DNA from: Cichorium intybus
Lineage: Eukaryota > Streptophyta > Magnoliopsida > Asterales > Asteraceae
Length of the DNA: 64,000 nt
Direction: 5' to 3'
NCBI GenBank assembly: GCA_023525715.1
Contig: CM042017.1
Span: forward strand, 77,080,666 to 77,144,665
Made by a program: the position numbers and the translations under genes. The notes below the pieces were generated by a model. It was not told the origin of the DNA, made no database searches, and worked only from the letters and a program-made list of their open reading frames with translations. Positions 11,655 through 22,263 of this stretch are shown here, piece by piece. Positions within the stretch are counted from its first letter, which is position 1, and each line of letters begins with the position of its first letter.

Positions 11655-11673
11655 GATGCCTGTGTTCAGTGAC

Positions 11674-11681
11674 TATAAATG
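11674..11681 (+). promoter_or_regulatory. N 5' LTR TATA box
   Basis: TATAAATG in GACTATAAATGAG, with transcription expected about 30 bp downstream. The equivalent segment is deleted from the 3' LTR, so that copy has lost its core promoter. Confidence 0.65.
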
Positions 11682-12585
11682 AGAAGCTCACCTCTTGCCA
11701 TTAGTGTGCAGAAAAAACCTTACACCACACCATACCCATTCAAGCACCAATACATCAAGATTATCCCACGTCCAAAGAGCAAAAAACCTGCCAAAACTCT
11801 CTAGAAAACTCTTTTCAACCAAAGAAAATCCACGTCCAAACAAACACCAAACAAAACCGCTACACCCATACTCTACCCGACACCAAACAAAACCTCTACC
11901 CTACACCAAAAACAAAACCTCTACCCGACACCAAACTTCAAACCTCTAAACAACCTCAACCCGAATACCAAACTACAAAACCTACACACCCTCTACCAAA
12001 TACATACACCACGAAAACTAAACCACAAAAACCCCGTGCATCTCAATTAAACCGACACCAAAAACCCATTTCACCAAACACCAAAAACTACCAAACCTCA
12101 TCCTACCGTAAAGAACAAGAATCGACGCTTCAAAGAAAACACCATCTTCCTCAGCTATCGATAAGTTCTTTTGAAATTATCTGTGTCGTTATTGATTTAT
12201 TTAAACTGTTATAAATCAACTGTTCCAAATATCCAATACATCCGAATTGAACCTTGACAACGAAAACATATGTGGACTGTATTTAACCGAGACATCTAAC
12301 TTCTAACTTCTAACTTCTAACCTTTTTATTTATTGTAAAAACACTTTATCGTTGATAATGGCGTTTATTACATCTAACTTCTAACATTTACTTTATTTAC
12401 CGCTTTCTGTCCATTTAAATACTGTCTAGATTAGATTCACCGCTTTATTTTGTTTATTTATAGCTTTAGTAACTTAATTTTAGTTTATATTTATTCCGCA
12501 TATTATAGATAAAATACATATCTGTCACACAGTAATCGGCTTAAAAACCTTATTTGTGGAGATCAGTTATCGTATTTTCAACAAT

Positions 12586-12597
12586 TGGTATCAGAGC
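12586..12597 (+). promoter_or_regulatory. N primer-binding site, tRNA-Met type
   Basis: TGGTATCAGAGC starts two bases after the LTR. It is the exact complement of the 3' end of plant initiator tRNA-Met and matches the PBS of S. Confidence 0.9.
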
Positions 12598-12731
12598 TTG
12601 TGTGATTTAATCTGAAATTTTTGTCGAGAACTTTTGTGTAGCGTTTTTATAAACCACCAATAAGTTTTCTTTAAAAATTTCATCTTAATATCACTTGTTC
12701 TAAAAAAAAATTAAAAAAAAACAACCCAAAA

Positions 12732-13979
12732 ATGTCTTCCACAACCTACTCAAGAGCTCCATATGTCATCAATCAGGTATGGTCTATGATCTCAGAAATC
12801 GGTCTTTCAAAAACCCCATTTGAGTCCCACATGACTAAGATTGAGAACAGTTTGAAAGCTGATCTCAAACTATATGATGACACAATAGTTAAATCTGACA
12901 TCTACAAATCTGAATTACAAACATTGCAACTCAGATTTGGAGAATCAACAACGACTAAAAACAAATTGGAAAGAGACGTTGAAAGAAAATCGGAAGATTA
13001 TAATCACGTCTTAGAACAATTAAATGAAGCTCTAAAACAAAAAAAGGACTTAGAAATACAAAATCAATCTTCTTTTCCATCTGAAATAAAAGATGCCTTA
13101 GAAATAGAAGTCCTTCAATTAAAAATAAAAATTCAAGATTTAACTGACAGAAACACTAGTTTGATTCTAAAACTAGATGATTCTTCAAAACAAATCAAAC
13201 TTCTTGAATCCGAGAATCAAAGATTTCAAGGAAAACTGGATTCTATCAATCTTGCTAGAAAGCTAAGTGATGATATTTTCATCAAAGCAACATCCTTAGG
13301 ATCTGGCAAAATCGATACAAATTACAGACCTGGATTAGGAAGAGAATCCTTCGAAATCGAACAAGCCAAACAAGAAACCAGGACTAACAGTGAAAACTCT
13401 GAATCAACTCTAACAGATCTATCCACATCTGTTAATGAGGAAAATTCAGACGACGAAACAGTTATCAACTGTAACCCAGATAATACTGATTTCACTGTTT
13501 CCAAAAGATCTTTCACTAATAGGTCTTCAACCCACCAAATCCAAATTACCAACCAAAACTCCAAACTTAAAGAATTTTTGAATAGAGCAAACTCCTTTTA
13601 CAAGAAAGGCAGTACCTCTAAACCAATTGCTCTTCAAAAGGAACACGGTAAACCCAAAGTTTTCAAACAAACCCAAAAGAAACCTTTGAAACCAGCCTCT
13701 TTGCCACAAAAACAAAAAAATTTTCAAAACCATCCTCATCCCAAAAACAAAGAAAGGTTATCAGACAAGTCATTACATAAAGGATACCTTTCACACAATC
13801 AGAAATCTTTCCAAATGACAGGTTTTCAAAAACAAATCTTAAATTGGGAAAATCTGATAAGTCAAATCAAGCCTCAACCACTTCGTCCAATTAACAGAAA
13901 CCATAATGATTTCAAATCACCGAAAACCATTAACAAATCAGGACCCACCATGGTTTGGGTACCTAAACTTTCTGTCTAA
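12732..13979 (+). CDS. N coiled-coil gag-like protein, 415 aa, intact
   Basis: This intact frame starts at an ATG 135 bp after the PBS and ends TAA at 13977. Residues about 30-175 are Lys/Glu/Leu-rich with heptad spacing typical of a long coiled coil. Residues about 200-290 are acidic and Ser/Thr-rich, and the C-terminal 130 residues are basic and Pro/Gln-rich, ending WVPKLSV. In S the same order (coiled coil, basic tail, WVPK) follows the UBN2 and zinc-knuckle parts of gag. Here those N-terminal parts are missing, so this is a gag tail that gained its own start. RNA packaging through the usual knuckle is therefore unlikely. A structural role in the particle is an inference. The frame is unbroken, which fits the youth of N. 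Confidence 0.7.
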   Translation: MSSTTYSRAPYVINQVWSMISEIGLSKTPFESHMTKIENSLKADLKLYDDTIVKSDIYKSELQTLQLRFGESTTTKNKLERDVERKSEDYNHVLEQLNEALKQKKDLEIQNQSSFPSEIKDALEIEVLQLKIKIQDLTDRNTSLILKLDDSSKQIKLLESENQRFQGKLDSINLARKLSDDIFIKATSLGSGKIDTNYRPGLGRESFEIEQAKQETRTNSENSESTLTDLSTSVNEENSDDETVINCNPDNTDFTVSKRSFTNRSSTHQIQITNQNSKLKEFLNRANSFYKKGSTSKPIALQKEHGKPKVFKQTQKKPLKPASLPQKQKNFQNHPHPKNKERLSDKSLHKGYLSHNQKSFQMTGFQKQILNWENLISQIKPQPLRPINRNHNDFKSPKTINKSGPTMVWVPKLSV

Positions 13980-14390
13980 TTGCAGGTACTTTGTGCTGGA
14001 GAGCCCAAGGATGATACATGGTATATCGATAGTGGCCGTTCCAAGCATATGACAACAAACCATAGCCTTCTACAAGACTTCAAACCCACACTACCTCCGA
14101 TGCAGAAACTTCACAATCAAACCAAAATGATGCGGATCCAATCGAGGGGGAACCACCAAAACCAGAACCCTCCTAAAACATCTCAATCCACCTGTCCAAA
14201 TGATCCCAATGCATCATTTATGGGAAAACCACCAAAACCAAATTCCTCTTTAAACAATCCCAATCTACCTATCCAAAATGATCTCAGTGCATCATTTATG
14301 GGGGAACTCTCGTTACCCCATTCTCACCCCCAAACCAAAATTTTCAAAAACATCCAAATAATAAAAAATCACAAAAAAAAATTAGGATAA
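13980..14390 (+). pseudogene. pol: N pol remnant: protease start
   Basis: The frame continues directly after the TAA at 13977: TTG CAG GT, then DDTWYIDSGRSKHMTTN, the Copia retropepsin active-site block (D-S-G) with the usual Cys changed to Arg. Homology is lost within about 40 residues, and the remainder is low-complexity Pro/Asn/Gln text ending at 14390. The stop followed by TTGCAGGT just before the protease also occurs in S (28416-28425). It is too short for an active protease. Confidence 0.65.
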
Positions 14391-15790
14391 AGTTTTATCC
14401 TTTTAAAAGTTTTTATAAAACCATGTGATTAACATCTTCTTGACTAAATTTTCAGATACTTATGCTCGATGAATGTTCTCAGTTATATTGATTCATAATT
14501 AAAGAGAAGGTTCAAATTTCAAACTTTTTGTTATGTACATTCTCCTATTCCCTTTGAATTTATTTCAATTATAACGATTTTATCTATTAAGGGACAAAAG
14601 ATTAGGAGATTCAGATGAAAACCAGACCCATGTGAGAAATTGTGCCTCGTCTTTAACTGCTAAGTGGAATTCATTTCTGTGAGCAAAGGTGTTTTCATTA
14701 TGGCTTATAGGATTTATACTCTTATACCGTGATGCTAGTCTCATTTTTGCTTAGATATCAAAATGACCAGGGACGACACTTTCATTTTCTTATATATTAG
14801 ACAAACTGTCTATTATATCACATATCCCTATCCTCAATCAAACCACTTCAAAGAAAAGTTTCATCATCTGGCATAACGAATCTGACAAATGAAGAATCGA
14901 CAAAGTCATATCCAAGAAAACCAGAAGATAACTCAAAATCTCAAAACGCAAAGTCATATCCAACAAATGCTGTCACCAAATCACAATTGGTAACCACATC
15001 AGATATCTTTTACACAATGTGTATTCATACAAATCAAGAAAAGATAAAAACAAAGGTGAACACTTCACCAAGGAAAAAGAAGATTTACAACAACATCCAT
15101 CAAGACAGACATCTCTCAAAATTTTCCAAGCAACGGATTCTCAAAATGCTTTATCAAATATAGCTGTCAAAACAAAAGATTTACCGGGATACTGTAGCCT
15201 TCATAATTGAATATTCTTAGTTGCAAACTGCACTATGAAAATTTCTAAACCCCTCTACATGTATTTACTGACGGAGAGAGAGTGAATATCAATGGCATGA
15301 ATGAAGAAACCCTCTGAGTAATGCCGAAACCAGTCTTATGTGATTGATTATCTAATATGAAGACCAAGTGACTAAAGTATATAGGTATAAATCCACATTA
15401 AGCATAAGTCAACACCTTCAAACTGAGAGATATCACTCATCTTTAGTGATTATACACCAGTTCTGCACCCAGAACAAACAAACACCTCAGTCAAGTGTGA
15501 GCTATACCTATGAGAATTCATCTGAATCGACCTATTAAGATCACTTGTCGTCTTTATAAATGCTATAAAATCTTAAGGAATATTATGAAAATACATATAC
15601 AAAAACCTTTTGATAATCGAACTCGAGACTTTGATTCAGAAACAAATATTCTTGAGAAACATTTTTCAAAACATAAGTAAAATCTAGTCACACTCTTTCA
15701 AAACAAGTGATATGGTTTTATAAATGTCTTATCCAAATTTCAAGAATTTCAATCAAACATTTTTTCTCCTCATTTCATTAATGATCACAT
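14391..15790 (+). other. N 3' internal region, no recognisable gene
   Basis: AT-rich, stops in all frames, the longest frame being 63 codons (15019-15210) with no motif. No pol domain was seen. It ends in the polypurine tract AGGGGGAAAT at 15791-15800. Confidence 0.6.
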
Positions 15791-15800
15791 AGGGGGAAAT

Positions 15801-16638
15801 TGTTGAATAATGTTTTTTATGTTTTTATGTGACCATCACTGAAATAAGTCGAAATGTTTTTTAACAAATATTATCAGTTTATTTCAGGTTGCGTAAATTC
15901 AAGATTGAACGTGAAGAAAAACAAAACACAAAAAATCCAGATTGCTTCAGCAATTGCGACGCGACGGAAGGCCCGGTCGCGACGCGAAGCCCCATCGCGA
16001 CCCCACAGCACATTTGTCGAGACGAGAAGAGAAGCAAGGCAGAAGACCAAACTTCTACAGCGATCGCGACGCGACGAAGGACATGGTCGCGACGCGAAGG
16101 CTCCAACGCGACACCACCAACTTTCTAATCGCGAGACTACCAACCCAACGCACTAACCAGTGGCCGACCAAAAGCACTCGACAGACGCATCTTCGCGACG
16201 CGACGGACAATACATCCGAATTGAACCAGTGGCCGACCAAAAGCACTTGATTTATTTAAACTGTTATAAATCAACTGTTCCAAATATCCAATACATCCGA
16301 ATTGAACCTTGACAACGAAAACATATGTGGACTGTATTTAACCGAGACATCTAACTTCTAACTTCTAACTTCTAACCTTTTTATTTATTGTAAAATCACT
16401 TTATCGTTGATAATGGCGTTTATTACATCTAACTTCTAACATTTACTTTATTTACCGCTTTCTGTCCATTTAAATACTGTCTAGATTAGATTCACCGCTT
16501 TATTTTGTTTATTTATAGCTTTAGTAACTTAATTTTAGTTTATATTTATTCCGCATATTATAGATAAAATACATATCTGTCACACAGTAATCGGCTTAAA
16601 AACCTTATTTGTGGAGATCAGTTATCGTATTTTCAACA
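15801..16638 (+). mobile_element. N 3' LTR with internal deletion and templated filler
   Basis: Compared with the 5' LTR, the segment equivalent to 11639-12192 (554 bp, with the TATA box) is missing and replaced by 39 bp at 16209-16247. The filler is two copied pieces: one identical to 12235-12253 and one identical to 11589-11608. The remaining 799 bp are nearly identical to the 5' LTR. The third CG doublet loses its second word. Confidence 0.92.
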
Positions 16639-16643
16639 CCCTG

Positions 16644-17737
16644 GACTCTCTATGTGCAAGTGGGACAATCCGAACTTTACATTTCAGACAATGTCTCCAA
16701 GACCTACTTAGTCTAGGATGCGGTCGGAATATGGTTTATATGGTCTGACTGGTTTAGTATTGAATTCAGCAGAAACTAATTGACAATGTATCTCATACAT
16801 CGAGGATCGAACTGTTTCGACCAATGCTCCATCATCTTCCCTAATACACATTATAGCCATTAATGTTCTTGGAAAAGAATGAACTGTGAAACATTTTCCC
16901 AGTTTATGTTGTCACTCAGGTTCTGTGGATCTTGTACTTCCTTTGAAGTCCTTGAACTGTTCAAGGTTTCAATTCAATCGCTTATTCTGATAAGCGAAGC
17001 CATATTCGTCATACCGAATGACAAATATCATGAAGTACAAACAATTGTGTTCTATTTGACGATTCGAGCAATACACAACAACTGATGCGTTCGTTGCTCC
17101 TAATCTCAATGTCTTTTACATCTCTATGTAAACTTATGACTTTGTTAATTATGTTAAACACTTGCAATCTTCAATTGACTCTAAGTCAACTGATTCCAAA
17201 ATCCTATCCTCTGGATCTTTGGGTGATTCATTTCTTATCATATGTGCTTTATAAAGAACTTAATCATCGTCTGACTCTAAGTCAAATGATTCCAAAGTCC
17301 TGTCCAACTAGATCTTTGGGAGTTATTTTCTTGACACATTAAGAACTCAATTCATCATGTGACTCCAAGTCAAATGATTCCAATGTCCTGTCCAACTGGA
17401 CCTTTGGTTGAATTGATTCTTATAACATTTATCTTAACAATCATAAGGGACACAATTCCTGAATCCAAACACTTTGGATGTATCAATATTCAAGTTATTA
17501 CTAATTATGCATTCAACACATTCATACAACATTTCAAGGATATTTCAAACAATAGGTGTTAAAAGAAAATTGACAATTTTATTAAAACAAAAATCCTTGA
17601 CCAATGTAATATAAGATAGACAATGTCATATGCATCTAATAAGCTAAGAACATGATTTTAATATCTATCTAAACTTCAAAACTGCATGGGCTGGAAACCC
17701 AAACCAAAATGTGACTATCACATTATGCATCAAGGAA
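16644..17737 (-). other. C internal region downstream of gag
   Basis: No frame with a known domain. The main visible structure is a three-copy tandem repeat at about 17177-17440 (unit 88-96 bp, beginning GACTCTAAGTCAA and containing ATTCCAAARTCCTRTCC). In element orientation this lies just after gag, where pol would be expected. Confidence 0.5.
17177..17440. repeat. Tandem repeat, three copies of about 90 bp
   Basis: Copies start at 17177, 17273 and 17361. Each has GACTC(T/C)AAGTCAA, GATTCCAA and a CTTTGG block, diverged by roughly 15 percent. Confidence 0.75.
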
Positions 17738-18577
17738 TTATGGAACAGGGGTTTTGAGGTTTTTAGATATACCTGAGCTTTCAAAAGATTTTGACCTTGG
17801 AGCGTCTTTCAATCTTTCCACGACTGTATCTGATTCTGTGGATTCCCAGTTTAAGACATGTCCAGACGATCTGGACCGTTTCTTGCTATGTCTTTTCACT
17901 GGACTTAATCCATAAGTAGCCGAACCATTGGAGCTATGCCTATCCAAAAGTGACTCGTATAAAGTCAATAGTGGACGCATTTCCATAAAGGCCCTTGTCT
18001 GGTCTTCCTTTCTATATGTCTGAATGAACAGATCGTATTCACTAGTCAGCGAAGCGAGTAGAATGTTAACACTCATCTCCTGACTCATGGAATAACCAAG
18101 TTTGTACAATTCGCCTATGTAAGCTTCAATCTGAAGAACAAGCGAATCGATGCTACTTCCTTCTTTTAGCTTGCACTCTACAAGTCTTTTGAAGATCCTA
18201 GCTCATTCCTCTTCAACCGGTTTTTGGAACTTTTCCTCAACCGATTGCATTAACTCATATGGCCCCAAGGATTCAAAATCCTTGTGGAACTCGGGGTCAA
18301 TGGTTAATAGCATGAGGTCACGAATCTCTTCGGACTCATCAACTGAGAAGTTATGCTTATCATAAGAACTCTTTATGATGACTTGTTCCGGTGGAACCGG
18401 GATCGGATACTCGGTGAAATGAAGCTTGCCAGCAATGACGAGAACCATTCTCCAATTGCGAAGCCATTCCTTACAGTTAAGGCCAGTCAGCCTTTCCATA
18501 TTTGGCAGGTGCATTCTGATTCTCTCAGAAATGGGTGAAGGAGGAGAGGGAGGAGAATAGACACTTGATTCAGACAT
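17738..18577 (-). pseudogene. gag: C gag, UBN2-like, one nonsense codon
   Basis: The Met is at 18577 and the stop at 17738, 279 codons in one frame with a single in-frame TGA at 18203-18205. The N-terminal half has the plant Copia gag signature (a G-x-N-C-K-E-W-L-R-N-W-R-M substrate-like strand, then an acidic helical stretch). The second half continues the UBN2-type fold (L-x-S-L-T-S-E-Y-D-L-F). The C-terminus is Ser/Lys-rich, and I see no CCHC knuckle, which full-length Copia gag usually has. It acts as the particle protein in the cytoplasm. This copy is broken. Homologues in A and B share the leader upstream but differ in sequence. Confidence 0.7.
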
Positions 18578-18904
18578 CTACAATAAACATAATTTGTTAG
18601 GTTAATTAATCCTTTTAAATAATTACCCAATATATTATTTATTAAGGCTAGGACCCAAAATGCCCCAACTATGGTGTGAAAAGGGATGCCGTAATCACAA
18701 CATAATGGTCATTAAGGTAGATAATACACTTATCAATTTCATCTTATGAAATTCCTAGATCTGTTGAGACACATTGAACTATTCAATGGCATGTTTAGTC
18801 TCGGATGTGCCCCACTGTTTGTGACTGGGATGCCGAGGATCACAAACGGGTGTGAATAACCATGCAAGTTAGCTTGGTACTCTCAAAGTCAATTACCATC
18901 TCTA

Positions 18905-18940
18905 ATTGATGTGCCGGTTAACCACACACGCTCCATCAAT
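18905..18940 (-). repeat. Leader hairpin C2
   Basis: Perfect 7-bp arms ATTGATG/CATCAAT around GAGCGTGTGTGG...AACCGGCA on the minus strand. Confidence 0.75.
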
Positions 18941-18984
18941 AATGGTAAAATCAAGAAACCCATTGCAACTGTTTGTAAACCCCT

Positions 18985-19020
18985 ATTGGTGTGCCGGTTA
19001 ACCACACACGCTCCACCAAT
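18985..19020 (-). repeat. Leader hairpin C1
   Basis: Perfect 7-bp arms ATTGGTG/CACCAAT, same core as C2 at 18905. The two copies differ only in the paired arms. Confidence 0.75.
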
Positions 19021-19139
19021 GTTTCACAAAGTGCAATGTGCAACTTCATGGATCAGCAACTAATTCACATTTTTGACCTAAAGTAACTAGATTGGGATTT
19101 TGTTCAAAGTTCTAGTTCTTTCAATTATAGCATTATACT

Positions 19140-19247
19140 TTTAAGAGGCTTAGCGATTCTATCAAACCCGTTCGGCTAATGACACTAGACCGACTTTTAA
19201 GAGGCTTAGCGATTCTATCAAACCCGTTCGGCTAATGACACTAGACC
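19140..19247. repeat. Direct duplication of about 53 bp in the C leader
   Basis: TTTTAAGAGGCTTAGCG through ACACTAGACCGAC occurs twice in a row. A and B have a single copy at the equivalent place, so the duplication is private to C. Confidence 0.8.
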
Positions 19248-19836
19248 GACCAAGAGAGCGGTGGGTTAGAGTGGACACCCATTAGACTACCATTTTATAG
19301 GCAATCGCCTTATACCCTCTTTATAGGACAGTTTTGTGAATGAGGCCTACTAACGGTAAGACTAACTAGTTTTATCTTACATATAAATATTAACTTTTAA
19401 TCATAAATATATAAGATATATTTTAATCTTATTAAAATATGTTTAGATTTAATTTTCTATTAATTTTCGCTAATTAATATATATAATCTCGAAAATTCAA
19501 TATTAAATCTCAAGGTGATTTAATTTATATTTTAATTAACAATTAATTAAATTAATTAAATCTAAGATAGATAACATAAATTAGTCAAATTAATTTACCT
19601 ATCTTAAACCCCTAGTGGATCGAAATTAGCAAGCAAGGGTTTAAGGGTTCAAGTTATTTAATTAATCCAATTACGAAAAATAACAACCAACTAACCTAGG
19701 CAAGCAAAACGGGGTGGCGGCTAGGGTTAGGAAACCATAGCCACAAAATCGATCAAGGCACCTCCAAGGGTTATTTTTTTCGTAAAAACAACCTATGGCA
19801 CAATCAGTTATATCAAATTCACATGAAAACAAGCCA

Positions 19837-19848
19837 GCTCTGATACCA
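19837..19848 (-). promoter_or_regulatory. C primer-binding site, tRNA-Met type
   Basis: Plus strand GCTCTGATACCA, which is TGGTATCAGAGC on the minus strand, directly abutting the 5' LTR. Confidence 0.88.
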
Positions 19849-20051
19849 CCTAAGTTCACATGCAACCCTAAATAAGATCTATGTTTTCTTCTAATGAACA
19901 TATAATAAAACCTAAAGGCCAACAATTAATTCTAAAGTATAAATCAGAAGAACCAACCTTTGATTCTTGATCCAGAAGCTTAGCAGCACAAGTGTCCTGC
20001 CTCAAATGGTGTCATACCCAAGCAATGGAGGAGAGAAGACAACAGAGTATC

Positions 20052-20090
<39 letters not shown>

Positions 20091-20552
20091 GGCGCAGGCT
20101 AGGGTTTCCCAAGGATTCATATTTATAGTTTTCAGGTGGCACAGCTTAAAACCCTAGAGCCCATCTTTGGTAAGCCTTATATTTATAGTCACCACCAAAA
20201 TCTCGCCACTTCCACCCTTGTACACTGGCCAGTCAATATTCAACTATCGAATAATTACAGAACCAGTCCCTGCACTTTTAATTAATTAAATTAATCACTA
20301 AATTAAATCCAATTAATTCTAGATTAATTTCTAATTAATTATTATAGTTTGTAATTAATATATTAAAACTTAAATATAATAATAAACTATTTATTTATTT
20401 CTATTGATTTATTAGACAATTAATAAATCAACCTTTCTCTCTACTAACTTCTACATCAATCCTCCTGCTATGAGGGCAACCTAAATGGACTTTCCTTCTA
20501 TTAACCAGATAAATACAAAAATAAAGTCATGGCTTAGACACATAATCCAACA
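19849..20552 (-). mobile_element. C 5' LTR, shortened
   Basis: It starts TGTTGGATTATG at 20552 (minus). Compared with the 3' LTR it lacks about 40 bp at its 3' end, apparently lost between short TTAG repeats, so the PBS follows ACTTAGG directly. It also lacks about 48 bp around 20175. The (AG)n tract has grown to about 20057-20089. A TATA box (plus tatttata) is at 20120-20127. Confidence 0.83.
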
Positions 20553-22263
20553 AGATGATGTCACCAATGAGCCTACGGGCGAGGTCATGGGGGGAGCACT
20601 AATTATACCTACAGTTTCTGAATTTTATATAGTTAGCACTAGTGCTAGTGGTGGTGCGGTTTCAGCCCCTGCACCAATACCATCATGCACTCAGCCTTTG
20701 GTCCAACCTTTAGGTCAACCTGTTACTAACCCTTTAGGAAATCCCGTATTTGTTGCGATGTCTTGGTGAGCACTGACCCGAGATGGCACCCCACATCCGC
20801 GACCGCAGGTACTGGTTTCTCAACCACAAACCTTACAACCATTACCATAACAACCACCTGTTTACAAACCACAACCACCATTTCAACCTATACCACCATA
20901 AACCCAAACCCAACCACAACCTCAAATACAACCTCAGCCATAACAATACGAGTACCAGGAAGCAGATCCAACTTATGATGAGGAAGATGAAGGATGGATG
21001 CCGACTCATCCAGTTCAGCAACAACAGCAATGGAACAGAGGTTGGGGACCTCCGAGGAGATATCAACAGCAGCATCAACCACAGGGGCAACGACTTTATA
21101 ACAATGAGTTATATGAAGGTAATTTCGTTCCACCTCTGTATTTTGCTCAACCGATGGGGCAGTCGGTTGCATCACACTTCCAACCCAGGGAGTATGATGA
21201 TGCTTCGCCCATTTATTTTCCTGAAAATATTGATAATCAAGTAGAGATAAGACCACAACTGCTAGGCATTTTACCTAAATTTAGAGGCTATAAGCAAGAT
21301 GACCTTTACAATCATCTTTATGAATTTCTGGCCATAGCTAATGCTAACACTCCTAGGAATACAAATAGGAATATTTTTAGGTTGAGATTATTCCCTTTTA
21401 CTTTAAAAGATAAGGCCAAGTATTGGTTTACATCATTACAACCTAATAGTATTACTACGTGGGAGTAATTAAAAACCAAGTTCCTTTAAGAATTCTACCC
21501 AGCCAGCAAGACAATGGAGATTAAGTGAGCTATTCAGGACTTCCAGCAGAAGCCGGGAGAGGCATTCCATGACGCGTTCGAGCGATTAAAGGAGATGATG
21601 AGATTTTCCCACATCATGACGTGCCACGATGGCAGCTTGTGAAGATATTCTTTGATGGGGTGGATATGACGAACCAAGAAATGATTAATGCGTCATCCAG
21701 TGGGACAATAATGATGCAGGAACCAGATGATGCCTGGCGATAGGTGCAGATGCCGATTGGAAAAAGGCAGTGAAGAAAGAAATAGGAGACCTGAACAGGA
21801 AGTTTGATAGGTTAATGGCGACTCTGCAAAATGGTCTGCAGAATCAACAACAAGACAACCAACAAGGGCAAAGGCCCCAAGAAGTAAATCAAGTCTATGG
21901 GCAAGGTCAAGGACAATATAATAACAATAATGGACGACCTTATAGACCCTATAACCAAGGAACCCAGAATTACAACAACAACAGGCAAGGCAACTATCAA
22001 GGACAGCCTTCTAATCAACCGAGACAGTTTCATGCCGTGAATAACAGTGGTCCCAGCGGAAGCAACAACAGCAATAGGGGGCCGACTAACAACAACAACA
22101 ATGCCCCAGAGAGTTAAGAGAATATGATAGCCAGTATGAGCTTGTGAATGCCAGTCAGCAGTAGACACAGGCGAATACTAAAGCTATTGCAAATTTAGAA
22201 AGGCATATTGCCCAGATTGCCGATGATCAACGCAAGAGAGACAGTGGAAAACTCCCAAGCAGC
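20553..22263 (+). pseudogene. gag: H gag, main part, Athila type, multiply broken
   Basis: The frame restored from 7650 continues here through a Pro/Gln-rich region to residue WMPTHPVQQQQQW (20998) and the Retrotrans_gag core (FRGY..DDLYNHLYEF through KDKAKYWFTSLQ, 21274-21470). After a frame change comes the Athila landmark CPHHDVPRWQLVKIFFDGVD (about 21610-21670). The C-terminal portion is Gln/Asn/Gly-rich (21770-22117), as in Athila gag tails. Stops include TGA at 20767 and several TAA codons where neighbours are CAA, mostly C-to-T in type. H gag packages element RNA, but this copy cannot make it. Confidence 0.75.

Larger units (their letters stand above)
11231..12583 (+). mobile_element. 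N 5' LTR (1353 bp)
   Basis: Complete LTR from TGTTGAATAATG to TTTTCAACA. The first 430 bp carry CG-rich doublets (11386-11656), and the TATA box follows at 11674-11681. After it comes a C/A-rich leader of ACCAAACAAAACC repeats (about 11830-12090). A fourfold CTTCTAA run (about 12299-12321) lies near the 3' end. Open frames in several frames across 11284-11704 arise because the CG repeats lack stop codons, and they are not genes. Confidence 0.9.
11231..16638 (+). mobile_element. N: young non-autonomous SIRE-type Copia nested in C
   Basis: The LTRs TGTTGAATAATG...TTTTCAACA lie at 11231-12583 and 15801-16638 and are flanked by a perfect CCCTG duplication (11226-11230, 16639-16643). Order: LTR, tRNA-Met PBS, intact 415-codon coiled-coil ORF, protease start, about 1.4 kb of degenerate DNA, purine tract AGGGGGAAAT, LTR. 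No integrase, RT or RNase H is present. Outside one rearrangement in the 3' LTR I count only three base differences in about 800 aligned LTR positions, so insertion was recent. Replication enzymes must have come from a related SIRE element. Confidence 0.9.
18578..19836 (-). other. C structured leader between PBS and gag
   Basis: This 1.26-kb untranslated leader is conserved in A (52680-53921) and B (54891-56117). It holds two 36-nt hairpins (18905-18940, 18985-19020). It also holds an IR of GTTTGTGA/TCACAAAC around 18826-18858 and an approximately 53-bp direct duplication at about 19140-19247 (TTTTAAGAGGCTTAGCG...). Such length and structure suggest roles in packaging or translation, which is inference. 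Confidence 0.65.
7777..20552 (-). mobile_element. C: reverse-strand non-autonomous Copia with gag only
   Basis: The LTRs are 19849-20552 (5') and 7777-8549 (3'), on the minus strand, flanked by a perfect AGATG duplication (7772-7776, 20553-20557). Order on the minus strand: LTR, tRNA-Met PBS, 1.25-kb structured leader, gag (UBN2-like), then more than 3.5 kb without any recognisable pol, then LTR. Element N (11231-16638) sits inside. LTRs terminate TGTTGGA...CTTCA. The gag-only content makes it a non-autonomous element related to the autonomous donor of A and B. Confidence 0.88.

Noticed and set aside
11284..11704. Overlapping open frames on both strands in the N LTR, repeated at 15854-16250
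   Set aside because: They exist because the CG-word repeats contain no stop codons. All frames and both strands are open at once, and the region is LTR promoter sequence.
20842..21256. Long minus-strand frames opposite H gag
   Set aside because: Antisense shadows of a Pro/Gln/His-rich low-complexity coding strand.
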